NCBI RefSeq assembly: GCF_036884655.1
Contig: NC_088344.1
Span: 36,802,501 to 36,866,500, forward strand
Length of the DNA stretch: 64,000 nucleotides
Direction: 5' to 3'
From: Musa acuminata AAA Group
Taxonomy: Eukaryota; Streptophyta; Magnoliopsida; Zingiberales; Musaceae
Below are positions 21,964 to 34,033 of the stretch, in pieces. Position 1 is the first letter of the stretch. Each line of letters opens with the position of its first letter. The notes under the pieces were generated by a model. The model searched no databases. It was not told the origin of the DNA and saw nothing but the letters and a program-made list of their open reading frames with translations. Both the position numbers and the translations under genes were made by a program.

Positions 21964-23554
21964 AAATCTATAGGGCTAATTACATATTACCCGATATAGT
22001 TAGCTATCTTTAGCGTTTCGTTCTCTACCCTATAAAAAGTTACATTGACACTCTTATAATTATGAAAGTGAAACATATAGGTCTATTTACCCTAATGATT
22101 TAAATTTTATTTATGAAAACATGAAAACAAATGACGAAAAGATAATTTTAACATTTTGCGGCAAACGGTGTTGGTGGTGGTAGATGACAACACGGATAGA
22201 GTTGCTTGGCCACTTTCGACAATTATAAGATCCGCTCTCACCGTGATACCAATCGCCTCCACGAGGAGCGCACTATCGACCTCATCGTCGCTTATCCCGT
22301 GTTGCTTTGAATTTGCATTGATGTTGACGTAGTTGTTGAGCAACACTATGTTGATGTCCATGTAGATGGTAGTGGTCGCAGCAGCATCTAAGGTAATGAT
22401 TGTGGCCACCTCATTGCTGACTCATTGGGTGGATCTCAGCCTCGACCCAAAGCTAGGGTCACTTGAGCTTATGTTGCTCCCTCCATTGTTGCATCAATTT
22501 CGGCATCACCTCTTATTGAGTATCCCTTTCATCGCTCTATAATTGCGTCAATACCGATGTGTGGAGGGACTCGAGAACGATAGGGTGGAGGCCACAACAT
22601 ATGGTAGATGCTGAGGCAAGAGTACTTCCTACGTCGTCGATGGCAAAGAGAAGGCAACGATGGTGACGATGGATGAGGTAGAAGCGCCAACAGAGGTAGA
22701 GGTTATGTTCACCTCCACCATAGTGGCAAGGTTGTGTTTACCTCCAGTATCATCCTCCTCATCTTCCTTTACCTCTATCTCTGCTAGTGCTTCTACCTCA
22801 TTTATTATGACCATTACTACCTCTTCTTTACCATTAATGGCGTCAGCGGTACCCTCGCCTCCAAGTATATCATCAGTTGTGGCCTCTACCCTGCTGTCCT
22901 CGAGTCCCTCCATCTATTGGTGCATACACAGATGTCGAGCGCATATCGCTCTACATCTAAGTCGATGTTTATGCAGATATCGAGTGATTTTTTATGTCAC
23001 TCAATAGCTACGTCAATGTCGACGTAAATGCAGAGTGATGAAAGGGCCACTCGACGAGATATGATGCTAGAACTGACGTGGCAGCGAGGGGAGCGAGAGG
23101 AGCTCTGAGGTGAAAGCTAGGATCCGCTCAATGGGTCAGCGATGAGATGGCCACCACCATCTGCATCAATGCTGACACAATTATCGCTCGGCAATTGTGC
23201 ATGTCGACATAGATGTAAAGCGGTGCAGGGTGGCGGCGATGAGATCTGTGATGTGCTCCTCGTGAAGGCGAGTGGCATTGTGGTGAGAGTTGACCTTATC
23301 GTCATCAAAGATGGCCAGACAACTATGTTAGCATCAACGCTGATAGCACCGTTGTTCACCACCATCGATGTCATCGGCTAGTGAATGTTAAAATTAATTT
23401 TTTACCTTTTATTTTCATATTTTTATCGTTAAAACTAACATCGTCAAAGTAAATGGACTTAGAGGTTTCACTTTCTTAATCATAGAAATATCAATATAAT
23501 TTTTTAAAGTATAAGAACCGAAACAATAAAATAACTAACTATATAAGATAATAT
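21964..23554. mobile_element. Fold-back Mutator-like element (MULE) with 9-bp target duplication
   Basis: The nine bases AAATCTATA occur at 21964-21972 and 23546-23554 and bracket a 1573-bp element (21973-23545). The left end (GGGCTAATTACATATTACC...) pairs, with mismatches, with the reverse complement of the right end (AAGATAATTATATATTATC...). The pairing continues inward almost to the middle: GGAGGGACTCGAGAACGATAG near 22563 pairs with the segment near 22890, and GATGAGGTAGAAGC at 22672 pairs with 22790-22803. Only about 60 bp (22708-22767) is left as a loop. The duplication length and long inverted repeats fit the MULE superfamily. No transposase is seen; the open frames in both arms are mirror images of each other. 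It is non-autonomous. Confidence 0.8.
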
Positions 23555-23694
23555 ATAATTATCTTAAATCTATAAATCAATTTACCTCAAATAGAGTTAT
23601 CAAAATGAGCATAAACCCCTAAAATTAAATTAATCCAACACGTTGGGTCGGATTCATTTCAAGACGCGGGTCACATCACAACAATATCTCCCCC

Positions 23695-23732
<38 letters not shown>

Positions 23733-24644
23733 AGGCTCGCACTAATTCGATTCCTCCTCCGGAGATTTCGACACTCTGCCTCTCTTTTCCTGCGAAATTG
23801 TCACAAATCCCATAAAAAGTTGGGTCCACTTTGCCTCAGGGTTCCATTCCTCGTTGATTGTTCCTTGTGTCGACGAACAAGATGCTTTATTATTTGTGTG
23901 TGTGGGGGCCATCGTAAAGACGTGTATGAGACTTCATCTTGAGCATTCTACTCTTTCATATACAAGTCTCATCCAACTTCCAACGAATCGAAGATTGATG
24001 CAACCATCACGGATTTGTAATTATCGACTCTAAATCTTGTGTAGATCCTTCTTGATTTCCATTTTCATGGAAATTATGTCATAAAAATGCTCATTTTTAG
24101 TGAGTTAAATAATTTAAGTAATAAGAAAATAATTAAAATAAAATAAAATACGATCGTGAACTTAAAAATATTAATACTTATCTAATCATGTTGTTTACTT
24201 AATTACGATTAATACTCATTCTCGTTCGATGATTTATGAAGTGGTATCCCTTTGGATATGACTAATGATAAAACTATCCCTTTCTATCAATTTCATGATG
24301 CATCTCTTTGTGGCCGTGCCAAAGTATATACGTTCTGTCGAAACGAACGCCTCTCTGCCCATCATCCGCCGTCCTCGCCATCCGCACGAATCACAAAGCG
24401 TCTCGCTGCTGCTAGAAGCAAACGGGTTTAAACACTCCACTCTCTTCAACTTTTACTTAAAATGCTTCTCCGAAGTCGCCACGTGTCATCCACACTCGTC
24501 TGGAACATTCCTCCCTTCTCTCGCCCGCACCCGTCCCCGACTGTCATTAAGCAAGCCCGCCCGCGAAGAAAGGAAGAAGCGCTTGCGGTATCCCTCGGAG
24601 AACAACTCGATCGCTTCGTCGTCGCTTGGTGGGTTCCGGAGAGA
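23555..24644. other. Spacer and LIFEGUARD upstream region
   Basis: Holds a (TC)n tract near 23699-23726 and AT-rich sequence to 24240, then a GC-richer 5' region. An open frame from 24462 runs in frame into the LIFEGUARD start; its product upstream of 24645 is not conserved in the family and is taken as 5' leader. Confidence 0.4.
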
Positions 24645-25727
24645 ATGTGGGCGCGGCCGGGGTACTGGAAGGGTAGGGACGTGGAGGCGGCGGGGGCGCC
24701 GCCGCTGTATCCCATGATGCTGGAGCCGCCGCAGCTGCGGTGGGCCTTCATCCGCAAGATCTACACCATACTGGCCGTACAGATGCTGCTCACCGTCGCC
24801 GTGGCCGCCGTCGTCGTCTCCGTTCCCCCCGTCTCCCGATTCTTCGTCTCCTCCGGCGCCGGCCTCGGCCTCTACATATTCCTCATCATCCTTCCCTTCA
24901 TCGGTAGGTTTCCCTCTTCCCACCCACCTTCTATTTCTCCTTAATTTTGTTAATTTTGCTTGCAAAAATAAGTAATAATCACCTCGAAATTGCGGGATAT
25001 GCTTCAAATTGTGGCAGTGTTGTGTCCCCTGTACTACTATTACCAGAAGCACCCCTTAAACTTCCTTCTCCTCGGCGTCTTCACGGTATCCATCAGCTTC
25101 GCAGTTGGATTGACGTGTGCCTTCACCAGCGGTAGTCTCACTCCGCACCCCTCCCTTCCTTTCCTTTATTCTTATTGGAAATCCTGCTTCATTTTAAGGG
25201 GGAAGGAAAAAAAAAAAAAGTCATTTTTTTGCTGATGGCACACCGAAGAGATTAGACTCGGTTTCGAATTCGCTGCGCAGGGAAGGTGATTCTCGAATCA
25301 GTAATCCTCACGGCAGTCGTGGTGGTGAGCCTCACGCTCTACACCTTCTGGGCTGCTTCCAAAGGCCATGACTTCAGCTTCCTCGGGCCTTTCCTCTTCT
25401 CTGCCGTCATGATACTGATGGTGTTTGCTCTCATCCAGGTACTGTTGGCCGCCATTGCATACGTGACTACATGGAAAGTGAGCATTCTATGTGACTCATG
25501 TGATTGCATGGTGTCTTCAGGTGTTTTTTCCCATGGGAAGGATCTCTGCTATGATTTATGGAGCGCTAGCTGCGGTCATATTCTGCGGATACATAATCTA
25601 CGATACCGATAACCTGATCAAACGCTACTCCTACGATGAATACATCTGGGCTGCCGTAGCACTGTATCTCGATATCACCAACCTTTTCCTCTCTTTGCTC
25701 ACCCTATTTAGAGCATCCGAGGGATGA
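24645..25727 (+). CDS. LFG: LIFEGUARD / BAX inhibitor-like (TMBIM) membrane protein, four exons
   Basis: Exons 24645-24903, 25018-25131, 25281-25438 and 25521-25727, all with GT/AG borders and consistent phases, encode 245 residues, the usual length. A short N-terminus with an LYPMM motif (21-25) and LRWAFIRKIY (31-40) is followed by seven hydrophobic segments. The C-terminal block has YDTDNLIKRYSYDEYIWAA and ends SLLTLFRASEG. TMBIM proteins are multi-pass membrane proteins of ER or Golgi-type membranes that act as Ca2+ leak channels and suppress cell death; plant LFGs influence powdery mildew susceptibility. MWARPGYWKG was chosen as the start because family members begin with MW-type N-termini. 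An in-frame upstream ATG at 24462 would add 61 unconserved residues. Confidence 0.92.
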
Positions 25728-26139
25728 GATGGAGGAGTTTGTGGGTCTTGCAAGGGTGTTTGCACCAAATCTCTCTATCTGTCTTGTCTGAGATAAATTT
25801 TATGATTGTTACATTAATCCGTTCATAATTCTATTTTTTTTAGAAAATAAAATATTAGTGATAAATATGATATGAATAGGATTACTGAAAGGTAAGATCA
25901 TCGAACTCTCACGGTTATGAGCATGATAGATTATTATTTTATACTCAAATTATCGTGAGAAGAAGTTTTAAGGATAATTATATATATCTTGAATAGGATT
26001 TGTAGTAAGTTAATTCTATAATTTTTTTTTAAGTTATAGATGGATAGAAAACTTAACTTAAGATATTTATATATTTATAAATATCTTATATAGATAGGAA
26101 TCATCAATTCATATGAAAAAAAATTAGATTTAAGGATTA
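25728..26139. other. AT-rich 3' flank of LIFEGUARD
   Basis: Nothing recognised apart from poly-A/T-rich sequence passing into the decayed Copia element. Confidence 0.35.
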
Positions 26140-28625
26140 TTTTAGATAGTTTATTATTTATTCATAAAAATTCGAAAGGATACATATTTATTTGTCCAAA
26201 TCATAGTATATGGATAATTAAATATGATAATATAAGATTTTTTAAAAAAAATAATAAATCAGTGAGAGTGAAAATATTAAAATTTAATTTTGATATTCAA
26301 GAGATACAATTTGATACTCTTTTATCATTTGAGATATTGTTATTACTTAAATTATTAAATGATTTGATAAAGATAAATAACAAAATAATATTATTGAATT
26401 CACATATAATATTGATATCACTGTTAATGATTTTGTAAAATAATCATAATCAACAGTTTTGATAATATCTCGAAGGGAAGGAAGACTTATCATTTCTAAT
26501 CATTATATAATATATCTACACATAACATAGGAATTAAAAGGGTCTCTTATTATTTTCATAAGTTATTAAAAATAATTATTTTAAAAAGTGATATAATATA
26601 ATAAAAGAAGAGTTAAAATCAATAATCATAATAGTTTTTGAGAACTCGTCGAATTATCTAATAATTATAAAAGTATCTGTTATATAAATATAATTCAATA
26701 AATAATATCGAATGACATGATAAAAAATTAACTCATTATGATTTTGAGTTATATTATAAGAATGTAAAATGAAGTTTTCTAATTGAGAATATAGATTTAT
26801 ATTTGTTAATCTAAACGATTCACAAAGAAAATAAAAATATATAAAATTTGATATGCAAATTTTAAAAATCTATTTATTACCTTAAACAAGCCTCCATGGT
26901 ATAAAGCTTCTTAATATCATTACATTTTTCATATTTAAATAAAATATTATTAATTGATATTTATATATAAAGATCAATGAGAGAAAGTTTATTATATTAG
27001 TCTTATATATGGATAATATTTTATTTGTCAATAGTGATCTTAGTTTATTATATTGAGCTTACAAATTTTTCATAAAGATTTTAAAATAGTTGATATCAAT
27101 GATACATCTTATATTATTAGTATTGAGATATTTAAGAATATATTTTAAGGATTATCAGGATTCTCTTAAAAAAGATAATTGATCGAGTCTCGGAGAGATT
27201 AAGTATAAAACTTTGTACAACAAATGATAAAAGTAAAAAAAAATTAATCAAAATAAATATTTTTTAACGACTTAGAAAAAATCAAATAAAGAAAAATATT
27301 TTATTTTTTCTTTATCTATGCATCGTTGGAAGTTTATTGTATGCTCAAACCTATGCCGGATCATATATCAATTTTACGGTTAAAATATTGGTTATATACT
27401 AGAGTTATCCGAGAATGAAAATACTAAAAGACTATAAAGAATATAATAAGATATCTAAAGGTGACGAAGTATTATATCATCATATATATATGAAATTAGA
27501 TCAACTTGAAATGATAGTGTTTCAAGTGTTGATTCTATAAATTACCTCAATAATAGGTAGTCCACGTTATGATTTATATTTATATCAATTGGAGAGATAA
27601 TTTATAAGAAAAAATATAAAGTAATATATTATTATGTTTTTAATTATAGAAGTTGATTTTATAACAGGCTTTGATGCCATGAATCAAGTTTTATGATTAT
27701 AAATTTTTAACTTAAGACTTAGTGTGATTAGACTCAATTGTCAAATCATTGAAGATATTTTGTGATATATCACATTAGTTTTTTTCTTTGAGAATGACAA
27801 ATACTATTATAACTCTATGTATTGTAGTATAAAGTACTTGATGATTAGAAAAAAGAGTCTAAAAATAACTAATATCAATTAATAACTTAAGTTTAACTAT
27901 ATTACTTGCTAATCCATTCATTTAGATTTATAGCCTAAAATATTTAAAAAAATATATGTTCTTATGATTGGATTTATGAGAAACCCATAAAACATATGGT
28001 AATACATATTTGAGTAGACATTATAATTGACATTCTTGCTAATGTATTTAAAATTATTTTTTTCTATTATTCGATTCACATTTATGTAGATACATATTAT
28101 GGTTAAATATGATGATATAATTATCTTGACAAGATAAATTATATGGGTCATTTTGGACTGTATAAAAAAAAGCTAATAGGGTTATAGTACATAGAAGGAA
28201 GTATGACATTGATAACTTAACTCGTATTGCTAGTCAAATTTAATATAGTATTATTATATTTATTAGACTTATTGACCTAGTTTTTTAATTCGTGCACATA
28301 TAAATGATTTTAAAATTTTAAAATCTAATTAGATAAATTAATTTTAAATAAAATTTATTTTATTTATTTTACTAATTAATGGACTAAACGAGAGAGTGTT
28401 AGATTATATGATCCTATCTAATTAGAAAAGATATATTATAGACATGATTGGATTCTGATTATGATTATCGAAGAAAGGCGAGCCACATAAAAAAAAAAAA
28501 ATACACATCGTAAATTTAGATATATATTGTTATTTGATTTCAGATTTTAACATTAAATTTTTTATAATATAATATTATATTATATTATGATTTTTATATT
28601 TATAAATTTTCTTTTGACATCTTAA
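26140..28625 (+). mobile_element. Decayed Ty1/Copia retrotransposon: pol remnant and 3' LTR
   Basis: Very AT-rich and full of stops, but Copia landmarks remain in order on the plus strand. A reverse transcriptase active-site region with YMDN in place of YVDD lies at about 27000-27060. The GSLLYAQ-like start of the RNase H connection lies near 27330. An LTR-like stretch starts TGTTAGATTATATGATCC at about 28398. That stretch matches the LTR at 47646-48155 (CTATCTAATTAGA..., TACACATCGTAAATTT, TTGTTATTTGATTTCAGAT) but is shortened internally. Most changes look like C-to-T and G-to-A, as expected for a long-methylated silent element. No function is expected. Confidence 0.65.
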
Positions 28626-28654
28626 TTATACTATGATCTAGACTACCCATCGTG

Positions 28655-28804
28655 ATTGAGATGCCATACCAAACAATAAAACATATTGAGATGCCATACC
28701 AAACAATAAAACAAGACTTCTGTGGATATATACCTGCCGTCAGAGTCACCATCAGACAAAGACTTCTGTGGATATGTACCTGCCGTCAGAGTCATCCATC
28801 AGAG
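28655..28804 (+). repeat. Two adjacent perfect or near-perfect tandem duplications
   Basis: A 30-bp unit (ATTGAGATGCCATACC...) occurs at 28655-28684 and 28685-28714. A 46-bp unit (AAGACTTCTGTGGATAT...) follows at 28713-28758 and 28759-28804. The two duplications abut. They lie downstream of the UGT gene, with no coding role seen. Confidence 0.85.
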
Positions 28805-28805
28805 C

Positions 28806-29323
28806 AATGATCCTTTCTAACTCTAAAGCCCATCTAATTATTTCATATTTATGTTAATTTAATGAATTGACATTAATATGCATTGCGAACATGTGAAGTT
28901 CGAAAGAAACTAAAAAAACTCGTTCACTTTCTTTCCTTTCCTGGCCGCAGGTTAAAGACGGAGAGTCAAATCAAATATTCAAAAAAGAAAAAAAAATAAG
29001 AGATTAATAATAAAAAAATATAGCAAAAAAATAAATAAATATAAAATTAATATAATTTGATAAAATTTTATCTATATCCATGAATAAGATGCTTGAGTTG
29101 TCTTATTCAAACACATCAAGCACCAAAAACATTCCCGTCGCCAAGAGAAACCGAAAGCATTAAAAATATTCCTTAGGTCACTTTTCACGATCAGATCGGG
29201 TGGCCGAAACTTAAATTGACATTTATTTGATACAACAAAGATTGGACATTGTAGAATTAGAGAGACCACATGAAATTTATTTGACAGATCGGATGATAAC
29301 GGAAGCTTCGGCTCACGACTCGG
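28806..29323. other. AT-rich 3' flank of the UGT gene
   Basis: No gene or repeat recognised. Confidence 0.35.
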
Positions 29324-30850
29324 TCAAACTTCTATCGCTGCGGTGTCCTGCTGTGTGTTCCCTACGCGGGTGGCAAGCAGCTCGTCGATCAGGCTATCGA
29401 GATCCCGGTGCGATGATCCGCCCTTCGCCACCGCCGCCCTCGCCGCCACTGACAGCTCCATGGCCTTTTTCCTTGCCGTCTCCCCCTCCCCTCCCGCCTT
29501 CATGAACCCGGACACCTTCCTCGCGATTGCTTCCCCAGGCACCACAGTCTTCTCGTGTTCTGCCACGCTCCGCTGCCCCTCCCACACCCGCTTCCCTGCC
29601 CCCGCCACCTCAACCACCAGCCTCTCGTTGATGAACTGCTCGAACACCAGCGGCCACGTCAGCATCGGTTTCCCCGCCGCGACAGCCTCCAGCACCGAGT
29701 TCCACCCGCAGTGGCTCAGGAACGCCCCCACCGCCCTGTGGCCCAGGATGGCCACCTGCGGCGCCCACCCCCTCACCACCAGGCCTCGCCCGGCCACCCT
29801 GTCCTCCCATCCCTCCGGCATCCAATTACTCTCTTCCTCGGAGCCGTCCCCGTCCTTTCTAACTGCCCAGAGGAACGGCTGGCCCGACGCCTCCAGCCCC
29901 GCTGCCAGCTCCCTGAGCTGCGCCGCTGTGAAGTGGCACCAGCTCCCGAAGCAAACGAACAGCACCGACCCTTCCTCCCTCGTGTCCAACCATGCCATGC
30001 ATCGGCCGCCATCCTCCTTTGCCGCCGTGCCACCACCCCTTTCGACGCCGCCGCACGAGGCAAGCGCGACGGGTCCCACGAACCAGGCCTGCCGGGCATC
30101 CACCCGACGGTAGTCGTCACAGTACTCCGGCTCGAACCCGTAGAAGGTGTTGACCACCACGCCGTGACAGGTCAGCTGCGCCTTCTTCATCCGGTCCCAT
30201 GTGTCGCTCATGTGGTTCTGCTCCAACAAGAACTCGGGCAGCTCGGCGCGCGGGATCTCGATGGGCCGGCCCGGCAGATCCGGGACGGCGACGACCTGAC
30301 GCTCCTGGATCTCCGATCGCAAGCGGAAGAGGTTGTTCATCACGAGCTGGGGAAACACCCCGACGGCATGGAAGGTAACGCGTGGAATGCCAAGGTCGGC
30401 GGCGATGGCGGTGGTCCACCAGTAAGGGATGTCGGCGACGACGGCGTCGGGGCGATGGCGACGGAGGATCTCCTCGTGAGCGGTCTGGGCGAGGTCGACG
30501 GCCTTGTACACGCGCCAGGACTCGGAGGCAGGGGCGGTGGCGAGGTTCTCGACGCCGTCAGGGAGGCCGACGGAGGGGAACGGAAAGAGGAGGAGCCCGA
30601 CGGGACGGCCGGCGGCAGCGGAGCGGTCGAGGGTGGGGCGAACGAGGGCGGCGTTGGCGGGGGTGAGCACGAGGGTGGGCTCGACGCCGGGGCGGGCTGC
30701 GAAGAGGCAGGCGAGGTCCACCATAGGGATCATGTGGCCCGAGGCAAAAAAGGGGATAAAGAACACCCGAAAGGGTTTCTTCGTGCCTCCCACCTCGCTC
30801 CTTTCGCCTGCTGCCGCGGAGTAAGAGGAACAAGTAGCCATTTGCAACAC
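29324..30850 (-). CDS. UGT73: UDP-glycosyltransferase, UGT73-like, intronless
   Basis: A 508-residue family 1 glycosyltransferase that transfers sugar, usually glucose from UDP-glucose, to a small acceptor in the cytosol. The catalytic His is H39 (FASGHMIPM), with a likely activating Asp near D140. The donor-binding PSPG box spans 362-405, begins WAPQ, contains HCGWNSVLEA and ends in FEQ. FINERLV just after it and the DIPYWWTTAIAADLGIPR block point to the UGT73 group. The acceptor cannot be told from sequence. The codon at 30850 gives MLQM; a second in-frame ATG at 30841 is about equally likely. GC-rich codons leave long false open frames on the opposite strand. Two dead copies lie at 14929-15925 and 47238-47645. 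Proximity to terpene synthases makes a terpenoid acceptor an attractive guess only. Confidence 0.93.
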   Translation of the reverse strand: MLQMATCSSYSAAAGERSEVGGTKKPFRVFFIPFFASGHMIPMVDLACLFAARPGVEPTLVLTPANAALVRPTLDRSAAAGRPVGLLLFPFPSVGLPDGVENLATAPASESWRVYKAVDLAQTAHEEILRRHRPDAVVADIPYWWTTAIAADLGIPRVTFHAVGVFPQLVMNNLFRLRSEIQERQVVAVPDLPGRPIEIPRAELPEFLLEQNHMSDTWDRMKKAQLTCHGVVVNTFYGFEPEYCDDYRRVDARQAWFVGPVALASCGGVERGGGTAAKEDGGRCMAWLDTREEGSVLFVCFGSWCHFTAAQLRELAAGLEASGQPFLWAVRKDGDGSEEESNWMPEGWEDRVAGRGLVVRGWAPQVAILGHRAVGAFLSHCGWNSVLEAVAAGKPMLTWPLVFEQFINERLVVEVAGAGKRVWEGQRSVAEHEKTVVPGEAIARKVSGFMKAGGEGETARKKAMELSVAARAAVAKGGSSHRDLDSLIDELLATRVGNTQQDTAAIEV

Positions 30851-30890
30851 AAGTAATTCGCCACTCCTACGGGCTTCAATCCTCTCATGG

Positions 30891-30900
30891 TTTTTATAGA
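30891..30900 (-). promoter_or_regulatory. TATA box of the UGT gene
   Basis: TCTATAAAAA on the minus strand about 41-50 bp upstream of the first ATG, implying a very short leader. The same box and flanks are preserved upstream of the pseudogene at 15965-15974. Confidence 0.5.
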
Positions 30901-31978
30901 CGTCTCCGCGCTTGCAGCCGTTCCTTACGAACCCATCACATTGCCCCTACTGTCGCTCACACAATTTACTGTGAGTGACGACGTTCCCTATAGCGGATGT
31001 TCAACTTCGAATGCGTCAAATTTTGGTCACTTCAAAGTCAAATCCGTCGCCTGCCCAGATTTGTGGAAAATTTATGAATCACTGCTGCTATCATTTTTCT
31101 TCTTTCCAGATTTGTGAATGACTGTTGCTATCATAGATCTACCATCTTCTCTTTTACTACTTCATCATTGCTATTATCAAGAGAATCTTCTCCTTTACGA
31201 CTTCATCATAGATCTTCTTTAAAGATTCTCTGACAATAGATCAGATTTCCACCATACATCTGTCTCCTTCGAACTATAAAAAAACACTAATCCTCTTTTT
31301 ACAAATGTATATTGAAACATCTGTATGTGTCACAAATTTAAATGGCCATAGTTGTCATATTAATATTAAACGATATGAAATTTATAGTAATTCAAAATCA
31401 ATGATTTTTTTTCATTCAGGTAAAATTTAATTAAATGTTAATCACACAAATAACATTGGATGAGATTTTTTATTTAAGAATAAATAACATTTAGTCATTA
31501 TTAAGCGATTTAACCCACTTATATATATATATATATATGTATAATTACTCTATTTTATTATAAATTCATTACTTAAAAATCAATCTTGTCAAATTAGAAT
31601 AAGGTTTTGTGGATATCACAGAAATACTACAAGCGTGCTTTATTAGATGTATATCAATCTAAAAAGGTACATCACCACCCAGAATCAAACCAAATGGTCG
31701 TTCTAATTCCTATATACATCCAAAACAAAAGTACCAACTGAACTGTGAACTCATGTGGAGCAATCTGCATACGAAACTAATGAACTACGCTGCGTGTGTG
31801 GCCAGAAGAATTCTATCATGATACACTGAGCTCTGCCTATCTCGTCCGGACGAAGATAAGACCAATCACCAACATCACCATCAAAAGATTCTTGGGGCCA
31901 ATTGTATCTGTTCAGAAAACAAAACAAGAATGTCAAATGCATCAGTTTTACAATCATTCAAAGGAATTATTTTAGTCG
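30901..31978. other. Intergenic, nothing recognised
   Basis: UGT promoter region, then AT-rich sequence with a short (TA)n at about 31519-31538. Confidence 0.4.
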
Positions 31979-33334
31979 TCATAAAGATTGATCTCCACCT
32001 GATGATGAACTGCCGTTGTCAGATAGACCGGGTGGAGAAGATGAAGAGGAATTCGACAATGTGATGCCCAGGTTTGCACAATCACCTCCGAGAGAACCTG
32101 AAACAGCACTCAGCTTGTCTGTGACGATGACAAACTCCGTATAGGTTTTCCTGAAGAAAAGGGCAATTATGTGCTTACAGTCTCTGTAGCAAGGGAAAAT
32201 GGTCATGTTGAGAAGATTGCTGAAACCCTCTCCGCACTCACAGCGATACCCGAAGGTTGACGTACTCACACAGTTGCCCGCTCCACAGTAGGAATACGAG
32301 CAAGCTTTCGGAGAGAATCGAGAGAGATGAGAAGAGCAACGCGGTTCTTACGCTGCTTAGTGCTGAGCAATAAGAAGATGATGAAGAAGACGGAAGGCGT
32401 TGACGCCGATACTTACGGTCTAATTTGGAGACATTAGCAGGATGAGGCGAGGGGGATGCTGCCGGAGCCGAAGAACCATTGGAGCACGAGTAATTGATGC
32501 TACCTAGAAGACAACGCAAGTCCACCGTATTTAAGATGATATATATACATATACATGTGAGCCCATTGTAGCATAATATTAAGGATGACCAATGAATTAT
32601 ATAGTCGAGACATCGAATTATCAACCTATGAATAATACCGAGAGCAGAGCAGATTTATTGTTTAAGCACCCTTTTGAAATGGTTTATAATCTTAAGTTCC
32701 ATAGAGACCTGAAATCTACAGAGCTGAGTTCTTCTCAGGGAATAAAAGAATACATATTTGAGCTATCTCAAAACCAACTTCGCAAAACTGCACATATCGA
32801 TAGAAGAGACCAAGTCAAAATGGTGATGCTGTCTATCTGATTCTGGAACCAAATGTCACTTTGATGCCCAACCAGTTGGCATCCACTTGAGCCGAGAGAG
32901 AGGGAAAGGGAGAGAGAGAGAGAGAGACTTACAATTGGGGATGATACAGGGGAGGAACCGGAAGTAGTCTCCAATATGGAACTGAGACCACCCAGGATTG
33001 CACTTGCATGCGAATCCAAAGGAGTCGTCCGTCGACACTTGACAACTCCCCTTCCCACACTCCACGCTGTTGTTGCATATCTCGTCTGTATAACAAAGAC
33101 GAGAGAAGCAAAGAAGCCATGGAATTGATCACGCACACAGAGAAGATGGATCGAAATTTACATGAAAAAGACCAAAGAGAGGAAAACGATCCATAGGTAC
33201 CGAAAAATCTTAAAGACATGAGAGTACGTACTGAAGAGAGGAGAGAGGAGATCTCCTGCATCTGCCCAGTGTGGCAGCGAAGTGGTGATGGATTGGAGAA
33301 CCACCAACACCAGCACTGCTTTAACCCAACCCAT
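31979..33334 (-). CDS. Small secreted Cys-rich EGF-like protein, five exons
   Basis: Exons 33232-33334, 32933-33085, 32417-32503, 32179-32304 and 31979-32097 have GT/AG borders and matching phases and give 195 residues. A signal peptide (MGWVKAVLVLVVLQS) is followed by two Cys-rich EGF-like modules: the first contains VECGKGSC and CKCNPGW, the second CGAGNC and CECGEGF followed by NLLNMTIFPCY. A final GGDCANLGI segment precedes a Ser/Gly-rich tail. This order (FLPCIIPNC, then NYSC, then NLLNMT-PCY) matches a conserved but little-studied plant family often labelled notch-like or EGF-like. Extracellular location is inferred from the signal peptide; no kinase domain is present, so it is not a wall-associated kinase. 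Function unknown. Confidence 0.85.
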
Positions 33335-34033
33335 GCCTCGTCCTTCCGGTTCCTTCAGATCACAGATGAAGCATGAGAGGAGAAGGGTGTGTGTACGTTG
33401 GTAAGTGTAATAAAGATACCGGTGGAGTAGGTAGTAGTTTTTGTGGGATATTAATGCAGTCATTGGAGTGCATTACATGGATGGAGTTGGGGATGTGGTC
33501 GCCACGCCGTAAGAGAAGCGACGCGTAGGTGCTCGATCGAGTTCTCCTCACTTATTGCAGGAAGTTGGTGGCGGTTGGGATGTTGGGAATTAAATGCTGG
33601 AATGATTTGACTTGTAAGATTAGGCTTTACATGATTTTTTCTTTTTTCTATTTCTCTAGAAAAAAAGAAACAAAAATTTTTCCTCCAACAGAAGTTTTTT
33701 ATTTTATATTTCAAGAGAACTTCGAAATTTCACAAATTATTCTCATTTATTTTCTATATTTGTGAAGCTAATCAAATCATAACGCCACTGTGCGTCTGAT
33801 TTCTTTGTCGTTTTATTTCAATTTTACCCCTTCAAAGAAACTACATTAATCGTTAGACAATTTGTGTTACGATTTAAAACTTCAAAATGTTTAATATAAT
33901 AGAAATATATTTTTTTTCTTTTTTTTTCGAATAACCAAGTCCTTGTGTGCTAATTCACTGTACGTCACTTATTTCATGGAACGTTGCAACCTTCTTCGAA
34001 TGGGTCATCCACGTTACAGCGAGATTATAATTT
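33335..34033. other. Spacer between EGF-like gene and TPS-A
   Basis: Promoter side of the EGF-like gene and 3' flank of TPS-A. The stretch from about 33889 (ATAACCAAGTCCTT...) recurs at 41336-41480 downstream of TPS-B, marking the left edge of the duplicated TPS unit. Confidence 0.45.

Noticed and set aside
22629..23007. Ser/Thr-rich and Glu/Val-rich frames in the MULE
   Set aside because: They are mirror images arising from the inverted arms of the element and not separate genes.
24462..24644. N-terminal extension of the LIFEGUARD frame
   Set aside because: Open and in frame but not resembling the family, and dominated by leader-like composition; the ATG at 24645 was preferred.
29555..30856. 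433-codon open frame on the plus strand
   Set aside because: It is the antisense shadow of the UGT gene, caused by its GC-rich third positions. The same happens antisense to the pseudogene at 14843-15838.
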